From contig JANOAR010000332.1 in the NCBI GenBank assembly GCA_031411235.1, positions 1 through 26,772 on the forward strand: a DNA stretch of 26,772 bases. The letters are read 5' to 3'. Numbering within the stretch: the stretch's first letter is position 1; every line of letters begins with the position of its first letter. The translations under genes and the position numbers were made by a program. This document shows, piece after piece, positions 8,980 through 16,116 of this stretch. The DNA is from JANOAR01 sp031411235. GTDB lineage: Bacteria > Verrucomicrobiota > Verrucomicrobiia > Verrucomicrobiales > Verrucomicrobiaceae. A model generated the notes under the pieces. It did not search any database. It worked only from the letters and a program-made list of their open reading frames with translations, and was not told the origin of the DNA.

Positions 8980-11037
8980 CTAGGGCTTCGGCATTTGGGC
9001 TAGCGCTGTGGTGAGATCATTGATGCCGCCGTCGATCTTTTCGACCTGGCTTGCGTAGGCCGTGAGACACTGGGTGACCTCATTGGTCCACTGCGTCATC
9101 AGCCGATTCGTCTGCCCGTCGATCTGTTCGCCGTAGCTTTGAATGATGGCTTGCACGCGGTCGCGCAGTGCATTCAAGCCAAGCTCGGCACCTTTAAACC
9201 ACTCGGCCTGGAGCGTCTTCAACTCGGTGTAGGCCACTCGTGCCGACTCAGCGCCGCTGGCGACGCTGCTACCCGCAGCTTGTAGCCCCGTGCTGACCCG
9301 TTCCAGTGAGGCTGGGAGGGGTTCCAACTTGCTGGCGACCAGCTTGTTCAACTCTGCTGCGGCAAGCGAGGTGGACGAGGCACTCTTCTGATCCTTGCTC
9401 GCTGCGACAACTTGACTGCCAAACTCAGCGAGCCCCGTGCTGGCTCCCTGCAAGCTCGTTGCAGCCGAGCTTAGCGCCTGGGCCATGCCACTCACCTTAC
9501 CAAATTCCTGAGCCGCCAGAGTGACGGTTGCGGCGAGGTCGTTCGTCATACCGAGCAATTGTTGAGAACGTGCGTTCTCCGTTTCAGCACGTTTGCCCTC
9601 TCGCTCGCCTTCCTTCTCGGGGTGCTGTTCGAGCAACTTCTTCAGCTCTTCGATGGGGCCTCCCAGCGAGCCTATCACTCGCGCCGCGTCTTCAATAGTC
9701 TGCCGCATTTCGGGCAGCTTTTCGCCCACCACGCTCATCTTTGTCGTCACCTCCTGGTTCTTTTCAGCAGCGGAGAGCTGGGCTTTGGCGGCTTCTTCAT
9801 TGCGTGCCGACGCCTGTTCCAATGTGCCGTTCATCGAGGCAAAGGTGTCAGCGGCTTGCTTCACATTTGTGGCTGCCGCCGCCATCTCGGTCATCACCGA
9901 CTCATGGGCATTCAGTTTGGCTATGGCATCGGTGACTGTGCTGCGCACGGCGTTCATCGTTTCGCCGAGCGTCGCCACCGTGGGCTCCAGGCTTTTGACT
10001 GTGCTCATAAGGTCGTCGCTGGACTTGTTGAATTTCGAGCTGAACTCCCCGCTCATACCTTCGACAGCTTCTCTGAGTTTGCCGATCTCGGCAGTGATCG
10101 CGGTGGCGAGAAGCTGTGCCGCTTGGTCAGCGATTGGCCCCTGCCCTTTGCCAACAGCATCCCGCACCGCCTCTCCAATCTCGCCGCCGAGCTTTTTGAT
10201 TGCTTCCTGCATGTGCTCGCCGATGGCCACAGCAAGTCCCTTGAGGTGCTTTTCTGTTTCCTTTGATGACCGTTCAAGCCCCGCCATCGCCTCCTCTGGG
10301 ACATAGCGAGGAATCAATGAATCCACACGTTGCTGGAGCTTTCTCACCCTGCCCAATGCGAACGCTTCCATCGCCTTCTCGACAAGGCTAAACACCAGCG
10401 ATGCCACAACGCCCCACACAGAAGTAGAGAACGCAACCGCACAGCCTTGAATGAGCGGCACGATACTTTTATCGAGCTGCTGTAGATTGTCCAAGTTGAG
10501 CCCGCCAATACCAAGTTGCAGGCCCACAAAAGTGCCCAAGACCCCAAGCCCCGTCAGCGTCCCCGGCACCACTTGAAAAAGCCGACTTGATGAAAGCCCC
10601 GGCCCCAGCACCTCATCAGAAAATATCTCTGCGGCATCAACGGATCGCCGCAACGGTGGAACTAAGTTGACGGGTCTAGGTGGTGACTTTTTGCCTGTTT
10701 CGGGCGGTGCCACAAAAGGTGGCTCGACGATCAAATGAGCATCCAGTTCCTTGAACAGCGGTAGAGAGTCTTCATTGAACAGATCGTTTTTGGCGGTGTT
10801 GTATGCACCATCCTTCTTCCCAATTTTGTTGAGCCGCTTGAGATAGCGCCCCGAACGCCACAGGGACCGCAGGAATTTCCAACTGCCCCAAGCCAGGAAA
10901 GCCAATGCCAGATAGATCGTCACCAAGATAAACAAATCGCTCAGTCCATAAGATGCTTTTGAGGCGTCAGCAGAAAACAATGCCTGCCAGGCGCTGATTG
11001 GGTCATGGGTGGTGGGCAATAAGAGCTTCCAATTCAT
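8980..11037 (-). CDS. zorA: ZorA: MotA/ExbB-like channel with long cytoplasmic tail
   Basis: A 685-residue protein from ATG 11037. The open frame extends 64 codons upstream, but that part runs antisense through the gltD remnant and has no membrane-protein character. Transmembrane segments lie at about 33-53, 155-178 and 192-218, the last two being the MotA/TolQ/ExbB core (PGTLTGLGVLGTFVGLQLGI, then GCAVAFSTSVWGVVASLVF). Residues from about 222 to the end form an Ala/Glu/Lys/Ser-rich, almost glycine-poor helical tail. This matches the long intracellular tail known for ZorA, which couples motor rotation to activation of ZorC and ZorD. It is the first gene of the operon. No Shine-Dalgarno sequence or convincing sigma-70 promoter is seen upstream, though the promoter must overlap the pseudogene. 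Confidence 0.95.
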   Translation of the reverse strand: MNWKLLLPTTHDPISAWQALFSADASKASYGLSDLFILVTIYLALAFLAWGSWKFLRSLWRSGRYLKRLNKIGKKDGAYNTAKNDLFNEDSLPLFKELDAHLIVEPPFVAPPETGKKSPPRPVNLVPPLRRSVDAAEIFSDEVLGPGLSSSRLFQVVPGTLTGLGVLGTFVGLQLGIGGLNLDNLQQLDKSIVPLIQGCAVAFSTSVWGVVASLVFSLVEKAMEAFALGRVRKLQQRVDSLIPRYVPEEAMAGLERSSKETEKHLKGLAVAIGEHMQEAIKKLGGEIGEAVRDAVGKGQGPIADQAAQLLATAITAEIGKLREAVEGMSGEFSSKFNKSSDDLMSTVKSLEPTVATLGETMNAVRSTVTDAIAKLNAHESVMTEMAAAATNVKQAADTFASMNGTLEQASARNEEAAKAQLSAAEKNQEVTTKMSVVGEKLPEMRQTIEDAARVIGSLGGPIEELKKLLEQHPEKEGEREGKRAETENARSQQLLGMTNDLAATVTLAAQEFGKVSGMAQALSSAATSLQGASTGLAEFGSQVVAASKDQKSASSTSLAAAELNKLVASKLEPLPASLERVSTGLQAAGSSVASGAESARVAYTELKTLQAEWFKGAELGLNALRDRVQAIIQSYGEQIDGQTNRLMTQWTNEVTQCLTAYASQVEKIDGGINDLTTALAQMPKP

Positions 11038-11084
11038 AGAGTTTTTGATACTGCCTTCAGCCTCATACCTGCGCAAGCTGATAG

Positions 11085-11341
11085 CGGAACAAAGGCAACT
11101 TCGGCCCGCAGAAGATCGCTGGCACTGAACACGCCATGCCCGCAGAGATCGTCCTCCTCGCCATGGGTTTCCTCGGCCCCTCGTCACCGACCCCCGCAGC
11201 AACATCCAAGATGAGTACGAAAAATACACCAGCAGCCTCTCTGGCGTCTTTGCCGCCAGAGACCGCCGCTAAGGCCGGAGCCTTGCCGTTTGGGCCTTCA
11301 ACGAAGGCCGACGGTGTAACGGCATAGACCGCTCACTTTAG
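11085..11341 (+). pseudogene. gltD: Decayed C-terminal fragment of glutamate synthase small subunit
   Basis: Two consecutive plus-strand frames read as the C-terminal end of GltD. Frame one (11085-11180) gives RNKGNFGPQKIAGTEHAMPA, then EIVLLAMGFLGP, the family's conserved motif. After a frameshift near 11180, frame two (from about 11186) gives TDPRSNIQDEYEKYTSSLSG, then VFAARDRR, an in-frame TAA (11270-11272), then GRSLAVWAFNEGRR and a terminal stop at 11339-11341. Intact GltD has AMGFLGP, a DxRxNI stretch, SxPGVFAAGDCRRGQSLVVWAINEGR in this order. About 85 codons remain; the rest is absent from the window. The fragment is antisense to the zorA leader and converges on the minus-strand gene ending at 11349. 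It looks like a relic cut by the event that placed zorABCD here. Confidence 0.85.
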
Positions 11342-11348
11342 GCTGCCT

Positions 11349-12383
11349 TTAACCCCCCGTGCCATCCAGTATCAGCCAACCTTTGCCTTCTACCCCTGCG
11401 ATCCTTACGCTGGGCTGCCCCAAGGGCGTGGGTGGCATGGGGTAACAGAGGCGCAGAGTCAGGGGGACATCCTTCCATTTCCCTAGCTGCATCTGCTCGA
11501 CGAGGGAGCCGAGCTTGGGGTCACTCTTGTCAAAGTAACCCAATACCATCCCCGACTCAGCAGGATGGCGAAGTTCTAACCACTCGGTGCTGGGTGCGCT
11601 GCCATCGGCTGCTGTACCGACGGGTCTGGAGGCGATGACACGTAGGAGCTTGGGCTCTGCGGGGCGCAGGTGGAGAAAGTCCTTCCAAGCCAGTTCGCCA
11701 AAACGAACAAAGCCTTCCCAATCAACACGGAACTCGCCGCTGGGCATTTCTTCAATGACCAAGCTCGACGCCGTAGCATCTTCGAATAGGGCCTGCACAT
11801 AACCGAGGTGATAGCCAGGCTCGGCAACGCTGACAATCCAGCCAAGGCCGCGCCACTTGAAGGCGGGCATCGGCTCGCGAGCATAATAAGTGCGCATCAG
11901 TGGCCCCACTCGCTCGGGACTGCGCACGTAGGGCAATTTGGATTCGACATCTTTAGCGGCGAAAAATGCCTCGACGGTCTGGGCGATTTTAGGGCGCTTT
12001 GTATCCAAATCATGGATGCCCAAGGGAACGGCGATTGCCTTGGGGGCAGGAGAGACATTGGCGATGGGCGGAGTTACAACCTGTGTGAGTTTGCTGGCCA
12101 CTGCGGGTGCTTCATGCTTTTCCGCTTCGGCATTTTCAAACAGCGACTTGTCCTCGCGAGTCTTGCCAGACCAAGCCGCTGTGGGCGTATCTTGGCCAGT
12201 GACTGAACGGATGTAAGCCTCATCGACAGGAGGACGGGCCAGCATTTTATCGACAACGACCGTCATGACGACGGCGACCATGATTACGACAGCCGCGCAG
12301 CCGACGAGCTTAGTCACACCATTCCAAAACATCTCGCGACGTTTGGCTCTGGTGGATCGTCCCTTAAAACTGGAGTCGAGCAT
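11349..12383 (-). CDS. Membrane-anchored protein of unknown function
   Basis: A 344-residue protein I do not recognise. A basic N-terminus (about 1-20, KGRSTRAKRRE) is followed by one hydrophobic helix (about 25-48), then a low-complexity Ala/Pro/Lys linker (about 50-125). The C-terminal domain (about 130-344) has regular alternation suggestive of a beta-rich soluble domain with many Trp and Glu. The topology is probably a single-pass anchor. The ATG at 12383 is only 17 bases from the encoded CCA of tRNA-Thr, with no Shine-Dalgarno sequence between. An alternative start is Met18 (12332), which still retains the membrane helix. The gene probably depends on read-through from the tRNA promoter. 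It is not a known Zorya component and is separated from zorA by the gltD remnant. Confidence 0.75.
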   Translation of the reverse strand: MLDSSFKGRSTRAKRREMFWNGVTKLVGCAAVVIMVAVVMTVVVDKMLARPPVDEAYIRSVTGQDTPTAAWSGKTREDKSLFENAEAEKHEAPAVASKLTQVVTPPIANVSPAPKAIAVPLGIHDLDTKRPKIAQTVEAFFAAKDVESKLPYVRSPERVGPLMRTYYAREPMPAFKWRGLGWIVSVAEPGYHLGYVQALFEDATASSLVIEEMPSGEFRVDWEGFVRFGELAWKDFLHLRPAEPKLLRVIASRPVGTAADGSAPSTEWLELRHPAESGMVLGYFDKSDPKLGSLVEQMQLGKWKDVPLTLRLCYPMPPTPLGQPSVRIAGVEGKGWLILDGTGG

Positions 12384-12400
12384 GTATGGTTGGTGAAGAC

Positions 12401-12475
12401 TGGAGCCGAAGGCGAGAATTGAACTCGCGACCCACGCATTACGAATGCGTTGCTCTACCCCTGAGCTACTTCGGC
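12401..12475 (-). tRNA. tRNA-Thr (anticodon CGT)
   Basis: On the minus strand the acceptor arms GCCGAAG and CTTCGGC pair fully and are followed by T and an encoded CCA. The D-arm contains AGCTC..GAGC. The anticodon stem ACGCA/TGCGT encloses the loop TTCGTAA, giving anticodon CGT, which reads ACG (Thr). The T-arm has GTTCAATTC inside CGCGA/TCTCG-type pairing. Length is 75 nt including CCA. Confidence 0.95.
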
Positions 12476-12502
12476 GGTTGTTGGCTTGTTGAAGGGCCTC
12501 GG

Positions 12503-12530
12503 ATTATATGAATCAGGGCTGCGTTGTCAT
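12503..12530 (-). promoter_or_regulatory. Sigma-70-type promoter of tRNA-Thr
   Basis: Read on the minus strand, a perfect TATAAT (12503-12508) stands 16 bases after ATGACA (12525-12530, five of six matches to TTGACA). A GC-rich stretch, CCGAGGC, follows the -10, as in discriminators of stable-RNA promoters under stringent control. Predicted initiation lies about 20 bases before the mature tRNA 5' end. Confidence 0.75.
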
Positions 12531-12593
12531 TTGCTTTCTTTGGACTGATGAAAAAAGGTGCATACTCCAAACCCAAGGGTTATCTGGCCGACG

Positions 12594-13055
12594 ATGCTGC
12601 AAAAAATACAAACGCTTTGGCCCCGGATTCCGTTCGCTCCGATGACGGCGCTGGTTGTGGCGCTGTTCATCATCAAGGAACAGTTCCCTTTCTCCAACTT
12701 CCCGATGTACTCCAACTTCGACACCGAAGCTGACGTGGTTTACATCGCCGACCAAACCGGGCAACCCGTGCCTATGGACATGGTCTTCCGCAGCGGCTCC
12801 AGCACCGCCAAAAAGGCGTACAAGAAAGAACTGGGAAAGATCACGGCGAAGGACAAGCGCGACTCCAGTGATGCCACCGCTCTGGAGCGTGCCGCAGCGG
12901 GAAAAATCGTGCTCGGCGATTGGATGGCCAGCATTAAAACCAAGGCTCTAGCGCCTGAAACCAAGGCCTTGCGCCTCTACCGCCGCACGTTTGAGCTGGC
13001 TCATGGCAAGCTCTCGGATCAAACCCCTGAACTCCTCGCCGAGCAGTCTCTATGA
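12594..13055 (+). CDS. Small membrane protein, partner of HTTM protein
   Basis: A 153-residue protein from ATG 12594 (in-frame GTG at 12558 would add 12 residues). One hydrophobic helix near the N-terminus (about 15-32, MTALVVALFII) is followed at once by EQFPFSNFPMYSNF, a short motif I associate with small proteins encoded beside HTTM-domain genes. The remainder is charged and probably extracytoplasmic. It overlaps the next gene by four bases (ATGA), implying translational coupling and probably a complex with the HTTM protein. Catalytic function unknown. No Shine-Dalgarno sequence decides the start. Confidence 0.75.
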   Translation: MLQKIQTLWPRIPFAPMTALVVALFIIKEQFPFSNFPMYSNFDTEADVVYIADQTGQPVPMDMVFRSGSSTAKKAYKKELGKITAKDKRDSSDATALERAAAGKIVLGDWMASIKTKALAPETKALRLYRRTFELAHGKLSDQTPELLAEQSL

Positions 13056-14209
13056 GTGACATCTCCTCCCCCACCGAGCCACGCAAACCCTGGTGGCAGC
13101 CCGGCCCCTTCGACTACTCCAGCGTCGAGCTTTTTATCATGCGAGCGGCCTTCACCGTGCTGCTGTTTGCCAGCATTAAATGGGAGACAGCTCCTTTTAA
13201 AACCCAGCGCGATCCTACTGGCCTAGCCCATTTCTTCGACCTCACCTGGCTCGCCGAGCACCCGCCTGGTGTGGCTTGGCAGATGCTCACGCTCTGCGGC
13301 CTTATCTTTTACGTGGTGGGCTACCTTCCAGCGCTTGGGCTGGCTCCAGTGTTATCTTTTGCCGTGCTCATTGGCACGCTTGTCACCTCCAAGGCGATGC
13401 ATCATAGCTGGCAGCTCGTCACCCTCATCGGGCTGGCCCAACTCATCATTTATGCTTGGCCGCGAAGCGAGCGCGGGCATCGAATGGGCTTGTGGGCCCT
13501 GCTCGCCGTGCTGGCAGCACTGGCCTTGCTGGAGAGCAAAGGCATCGTAGTGACCAAGGAAGGCGTGAAGGGCCTCTTTTCCTGGTTAGGGCACTTCATT
13601 CAAATCGTCGCTCGCTACGGCATCCTCGGCTGGCTGGCCTGCGCCGGACTAGGCCGGCTGCATCGAAGTCTTTCGTGTGGCCCAGACTTGGCCCAGACCG
13701 TGAGAAGACCCAGCCTCGCCGTGCATCGCCTCGCTATCCATGCCAGCACAGTGGTCATCGCCGCGAGCTACGTCGTCTGTGGCGTCGTAAAGCTCGTCAA
13801 TTCCGACTTCAAATGGATCGCCAAAGTGCCCATGCTCTCCGTGCAACTGCTCAAGTCCAATTGGTCGCACTACTACGACAGTGTGCCCCAGGCCATCATG
13901 CCCAGTAGGCTCATGCCCCCCGACAGCCCGGAGTGGCTCGATCAAGTGGTGCAAGCCATCGTGGACTACCCAAACCTCGCTCGTCTTGTTTTCGGCAGCG
14001 GGCTGCTCATTGAACTCACCGCCTTCATCATCCTCATCAACCGCCGCTGGGCCTTCTGGGGCGGCTTACTCATCGTCGCCTTCCATCTGTCGATCAGCCA
14101 AGTGATGCAATTGGATTTCAATTACCACATCGCTGCGGTCATCATCTTCCTGGTGAATGTGCCGGGAATGCTACTTGCTTTGAAAACCCGCAGCGGGCGC
14201 ACTGGCTAA
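13052..14209 (+). CDS. HTTM (vitamin K-dependent gamma-carboxylase-like) membrane protein
   Basis: A 385-residue polytopic membrane protein with roughly eight to nine hydrophobic segments. The C-terminal half shows features of the HTTM domain: ASYVVCGVVKLVNSDFKW, then LLIELTAFIILINRRWAFWG and FHLSISQVMQLDFNYHI with conserved histidines. HTTM proteins resemble the membrane part of vitamin K-dependent gamma-glutamyl carboxylase; bacterial members are mostly uncharacterised. It is coupled to the upstream small protein through an ATGA overlap. Its TAA overlaps the TAG of the convergent sugar dehydrogenase gene within CTAA. Confidence 0.8.
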   Translation: MSDISSPTEPRKPWWQPGPFDYSSVELFIMRAAFTVLLFASIKWETAPFKTQRDPTGLAHFFDLTWLAEHPPGVAWQMLTLCGLIFYVVGYLPALGLAPVLSFAVLIGTLVTSKAMHHSWQLVTLIGLAQLIIYAWPRSERGHRMGLWALLAVLAALALLESKGIVVTKEGVKGLFSWLGHFIQIVARYGILGWLACAGLGRLHRSLSCGPDLAQTVRRPSLAVHRLAIHASTVVIAASYVVCGVVKLVNSDFKWIAKVPMLSVQLLKSNWSHYYDSVPQAIMPSRLMPPDSPEWLDQVVQAIVDYPNLARLVFGSGLLIELTAFIILINRRWAFWGGLLIVAFHLSISQVMQLDFNYHIAAVIIFLVNVPGMLLALKTRSGRTG

Positions 14210-15528
14210 GCCTTCACCACCTGCCCAGGCTTGGCATTCGTTCCTGCCAAAGCATTGCGCGTGTCGATAATGCAGTCCGCCCAGGCGAGCAGTTCTACTT
14301 TGTTGAATCGGCTGTGCCAGGTGCTGATGATGATGCAGTCGTAGGCGCGGATGTTCGCCTCGTTCCACTCGATGCTCTTGCGCCCACGCCAGTAGGGATG
14401 CTGACGCACGGGACGGATTTGCAGCACATGCGGATCGTAGAATTCCGTCTCGGCACCGGACTCACGCAGCAAGTCGAGGATGTGGAAGCTGGGGCTCTCG
14501 CGCTCGTCATCCACGTCCGCCTTGTAGGCGAGACCCATCACCAGCACCTTGCTGCCATTCATCGCTTTCTTGCGCTTGTTTAGCGCCTCCATCGCACGGC
14601 GCACCACATACTCCGGCATGGCCTCATTGATCTCGCCCGCCAGCTCGATGAAGCGCGTGTGAATGCCATATTCTTTGGCCTTCCAGGTGAGGTAAAAGGG
14701 ATCCACCGGGATGCAGTGCCCGCCGATTCCAGGGCCGGGGTAGAAGGCTTTGAAACCGAAGGGCTTGGTGGCGGCGGCATCCACGACTTCCCAGATGTCG
14801 ATGCCCATCTTGTCGGCGACGATTTTTAGCTCGTTGACGAGGCCGATGTTCACCGAGCGGTAGATGTTCTCCAGCAGCTTGGCGAATTCCGCCACCTGTG
14901 TCGATGTCACGGGCACGATCTTCTCAAAGGCTGCCGCATAGAGTGCCTTGCCCACCTCCAAGCAGCCTGCGGTGGTGCCGCCGACGATCTTGGGAATCTT
15001 ATGGCTGGGGAAGTCCTTGTTGCCGGGATCCTCGCGCTCGGGGGAGAAGCACAGATAAAAATCCTTGCCGATGGTGAAGCCCTTGCCCTCGATCCGCGGC
15101 TGCAATTCCTCTGCTGTGGTGCCGGGGTAGGTGGTGCTCTCCAGGCTCATGATCTGGCCCGCGCGTAGGTAGGGCAGCAGCGACTCCACGGTGTTGATGA
15201 CGAAGCACAAGTCGGGGTCGTGGTGATGATTCAACGGCGTGGGCACGCAGATGATCAGCGCATCGCATTCAGCCGAGCGGGAGAAGTCGGTGGTGGCCGC
15301 CAGCAAGCCTTTGCCCTGCATCTCCGCGATCTCGGCGGAGGGGATGTGCTCAATATAGCTGCGGCCTTCGTTCAGCGCCGTGACCTTCTTGGTATCGACA
15401 TCAAGGCCGAGCACCGAGTAGCCGTTGCGGTTGAAATTCAGCGCCAGGGGCAGGCCCACGTAGCCGAGGCCGAGGATGCCGATGGTGGACTGCTTGCTGT
15501 GGATACGGTCGAGAGTGGAGGAAGGCAT
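14206..15528 (-). CDS. UDP-N-acetylglucosamine 6-dehydrogenase-type nucleotide sugar dehydrogenase
   Basis: A 440-residue NAD-dependent oxidoreductase of the UDP-glucose/UDP-GlcNAc dehydrogenase family. The Rossmann motif is GLGYVG at 20-25. ESTTYPGTT at 130-138, EREDPGN at 164-170, and EFAKLLENIYR at 214-224 (with the catalytic lysine) are present. GPGIGGHCIPVDPFY contains the catalytic Cys272. The sequence is closest in character to WbpA/TviB enzymes, which make UDP-N-acetyl-glucosaminuronate or galactosaminuronate for surface polysaccharide. UDP-N-acetylmannosamine dehydrogenase cannot be ruled out. The ATG at 15528 is preferred over a TTG three codons upstream. The cupin gene precedes it by 46 bases on the same strand. 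Confidence 0.9.
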   Translation of the reverse strand: MPSSTLDRIHSKQSTIGILGLGYVGLPLALNFNRNGYSVLGLDVDTKKVTALNEGRSYIEHIPSAEIAEMQGKGLLAATTDFSRSAECDALIICVPTPLNHHHDPDLCFVINTVESLLPYLRAGQIMSLESTTYPGTTAEELQPRIEGKGFTIGKDFYLCFSPEREDPGNKDFPSHKIPKIVGGTTAGCLEVGKALYAAAFEKIVPVTSTQVAEFAKLLENIYRSVNIGLVNELKIVADKMGIDIWEVVDAAATKPFGFKAFYPGPGIGGHCIPVDPFYLTWKAKEYGIHTRFIELAGEINEAMPEYVVRRAMEALNKRKKAMNGSKVLVMGLAYKADVDDERESPSFHILDLLRESGAETEFYDPHVLQIRPVRQHPYWRGRKSIEWNEANIRAYDCIIISTWHSRFNKVELLAWADCIIDTRNALAGTNAKPGQVVKA

Positions 15529-15574
15529 AAGGAACAAAGGAAAAGGGATAAGTGGGGGAAGGGAAAGTTATCGG

Positions 15575-15994
15575 CTATGAGCTACCGCGCAGGCTCTTCC
15601 AGGGTTCTTCCTGGGACATATCGACGAGGCCGGGTTCATCGGCTTTGGCGGGGGAGAGAATGGCGAGGAAGACGAGACGCTCGTTGAAGGGATTGTAGGT
15701 GCCGTGGACTTCGCCTTTCGGGATGAAGGCCATCTCGCCGGGGCCGAGGATGCGCTTTTGCTGGCCTACCCACTGCTCGGCGCGGCCCGAGATGATGTAG
15801 ATGATCTCCTCCCGCGTGGGGTGGCAGTGGAAGGGATGATCGCGGTGCGGCTCCATGTTGGCCCGCACCATCAGCAGCTCTTCATTGGCCACCACGTCGT
15901 TGCGGCACAGCCATTCTTCCAGGGTCCAGGGCGAGAGGTAGTCCACCTTTTCGGAGGCGGTAACGAAGCGGCGATCGGCGAGGCTGTCAGACAT
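15575..15994 (-). CDS. Cupin-domain protein
   Basis: A 139-residue single-domain cupin. Motif 1 is HRDHPFHCHPTREEIIYIISG, with the metal-binding histidines and glutamate; motif 2 is PGEMAFIPKGEVHGTYN. The protein is cytoplasmic and probably metal-binding. Its position 46 bases before the nucleotide sugar dehydrogenase suggests a sugar-modifying or regulatory role in polysaccharide synthesis, but no substrate can be deduced. The ATG at 15994 is chosen over a TTG three codons earlier. Confidence 0.85.
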   Translation of the reverse strand: MSDSLADRRFVTASEKVDYLSPWTLEEWLCRNDVVANEELLMVRANMEPHRDHPFHCHPTREEIIYIISGRAEQWVGQQKRILGPGEMAFIPKGEVHGTYNPFNERLVFLAILSPAKADEPGLVDMSQEEPWKSLRGSS

Positions 15995-16116
15995 GAGGCG
16001 CAAACGATAAGAGCCTCATTTCAAACGTGCAACCTGGGCGAGGATGTTTTGATCATCCTGGCCAAATGACGCAGGAAGGCGCTGAAGCTCGGCCATTCAC
16101 CGCCCCCTTCTTTGGC

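Noticed and set aside
9593..10306. A 237-residue plus-strand open frame inside zorA, and a similar one at 3733-4302 inside zorD
   Set aside because: Antisense shadows of GC-rich coding sequence with low-complexity Ser/Ala/Leu-rich composition and no family match.
8081..11037. Flagellar MotA/MotB or TolQR/ExbBD pair
   Set aside because: The long ZorA tail and the adjoining ZorC and ZorD genes fit Zorya, and no flagellar or TonB genes are present.
2674..11037. Type II Zorya
   Set aside because: There is no ZorE-like HNH nuclease; ZorC and the SNF2/Mrr ZorD mark type I.
11238..11262. Perfect 9-bp hairpin with 7-base loop, and a second hairpin at 11293-11309, as terminators or an attachment site
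   Set aside because: Both lie in the GltD remnant and read as decayed codons of its conserved SGVFAA and WAFNEGR region; neither has a T-run.
11136..11327. A 63-residue plus-strand small gene between zorA and the membrane protein
   Set aside because: Its first residues are the GltD motif EIVLLAMGFLGP; it is one frame of the pseudogene.
12401..12475. tRNA-Thr 3' end as an attL/attR integration site for a Zorya island
   Set aside because: I searched by eye for a repeat of the tRNA 3' end on the far side of the zor genes and found none, and no integrase gene is present.
16041..16059. AGGATG/CATCCT hairpin between the kelch and cupin genes
   Set aside because: Short stem, no T-run on the minus strand; too weak to call a terminator.
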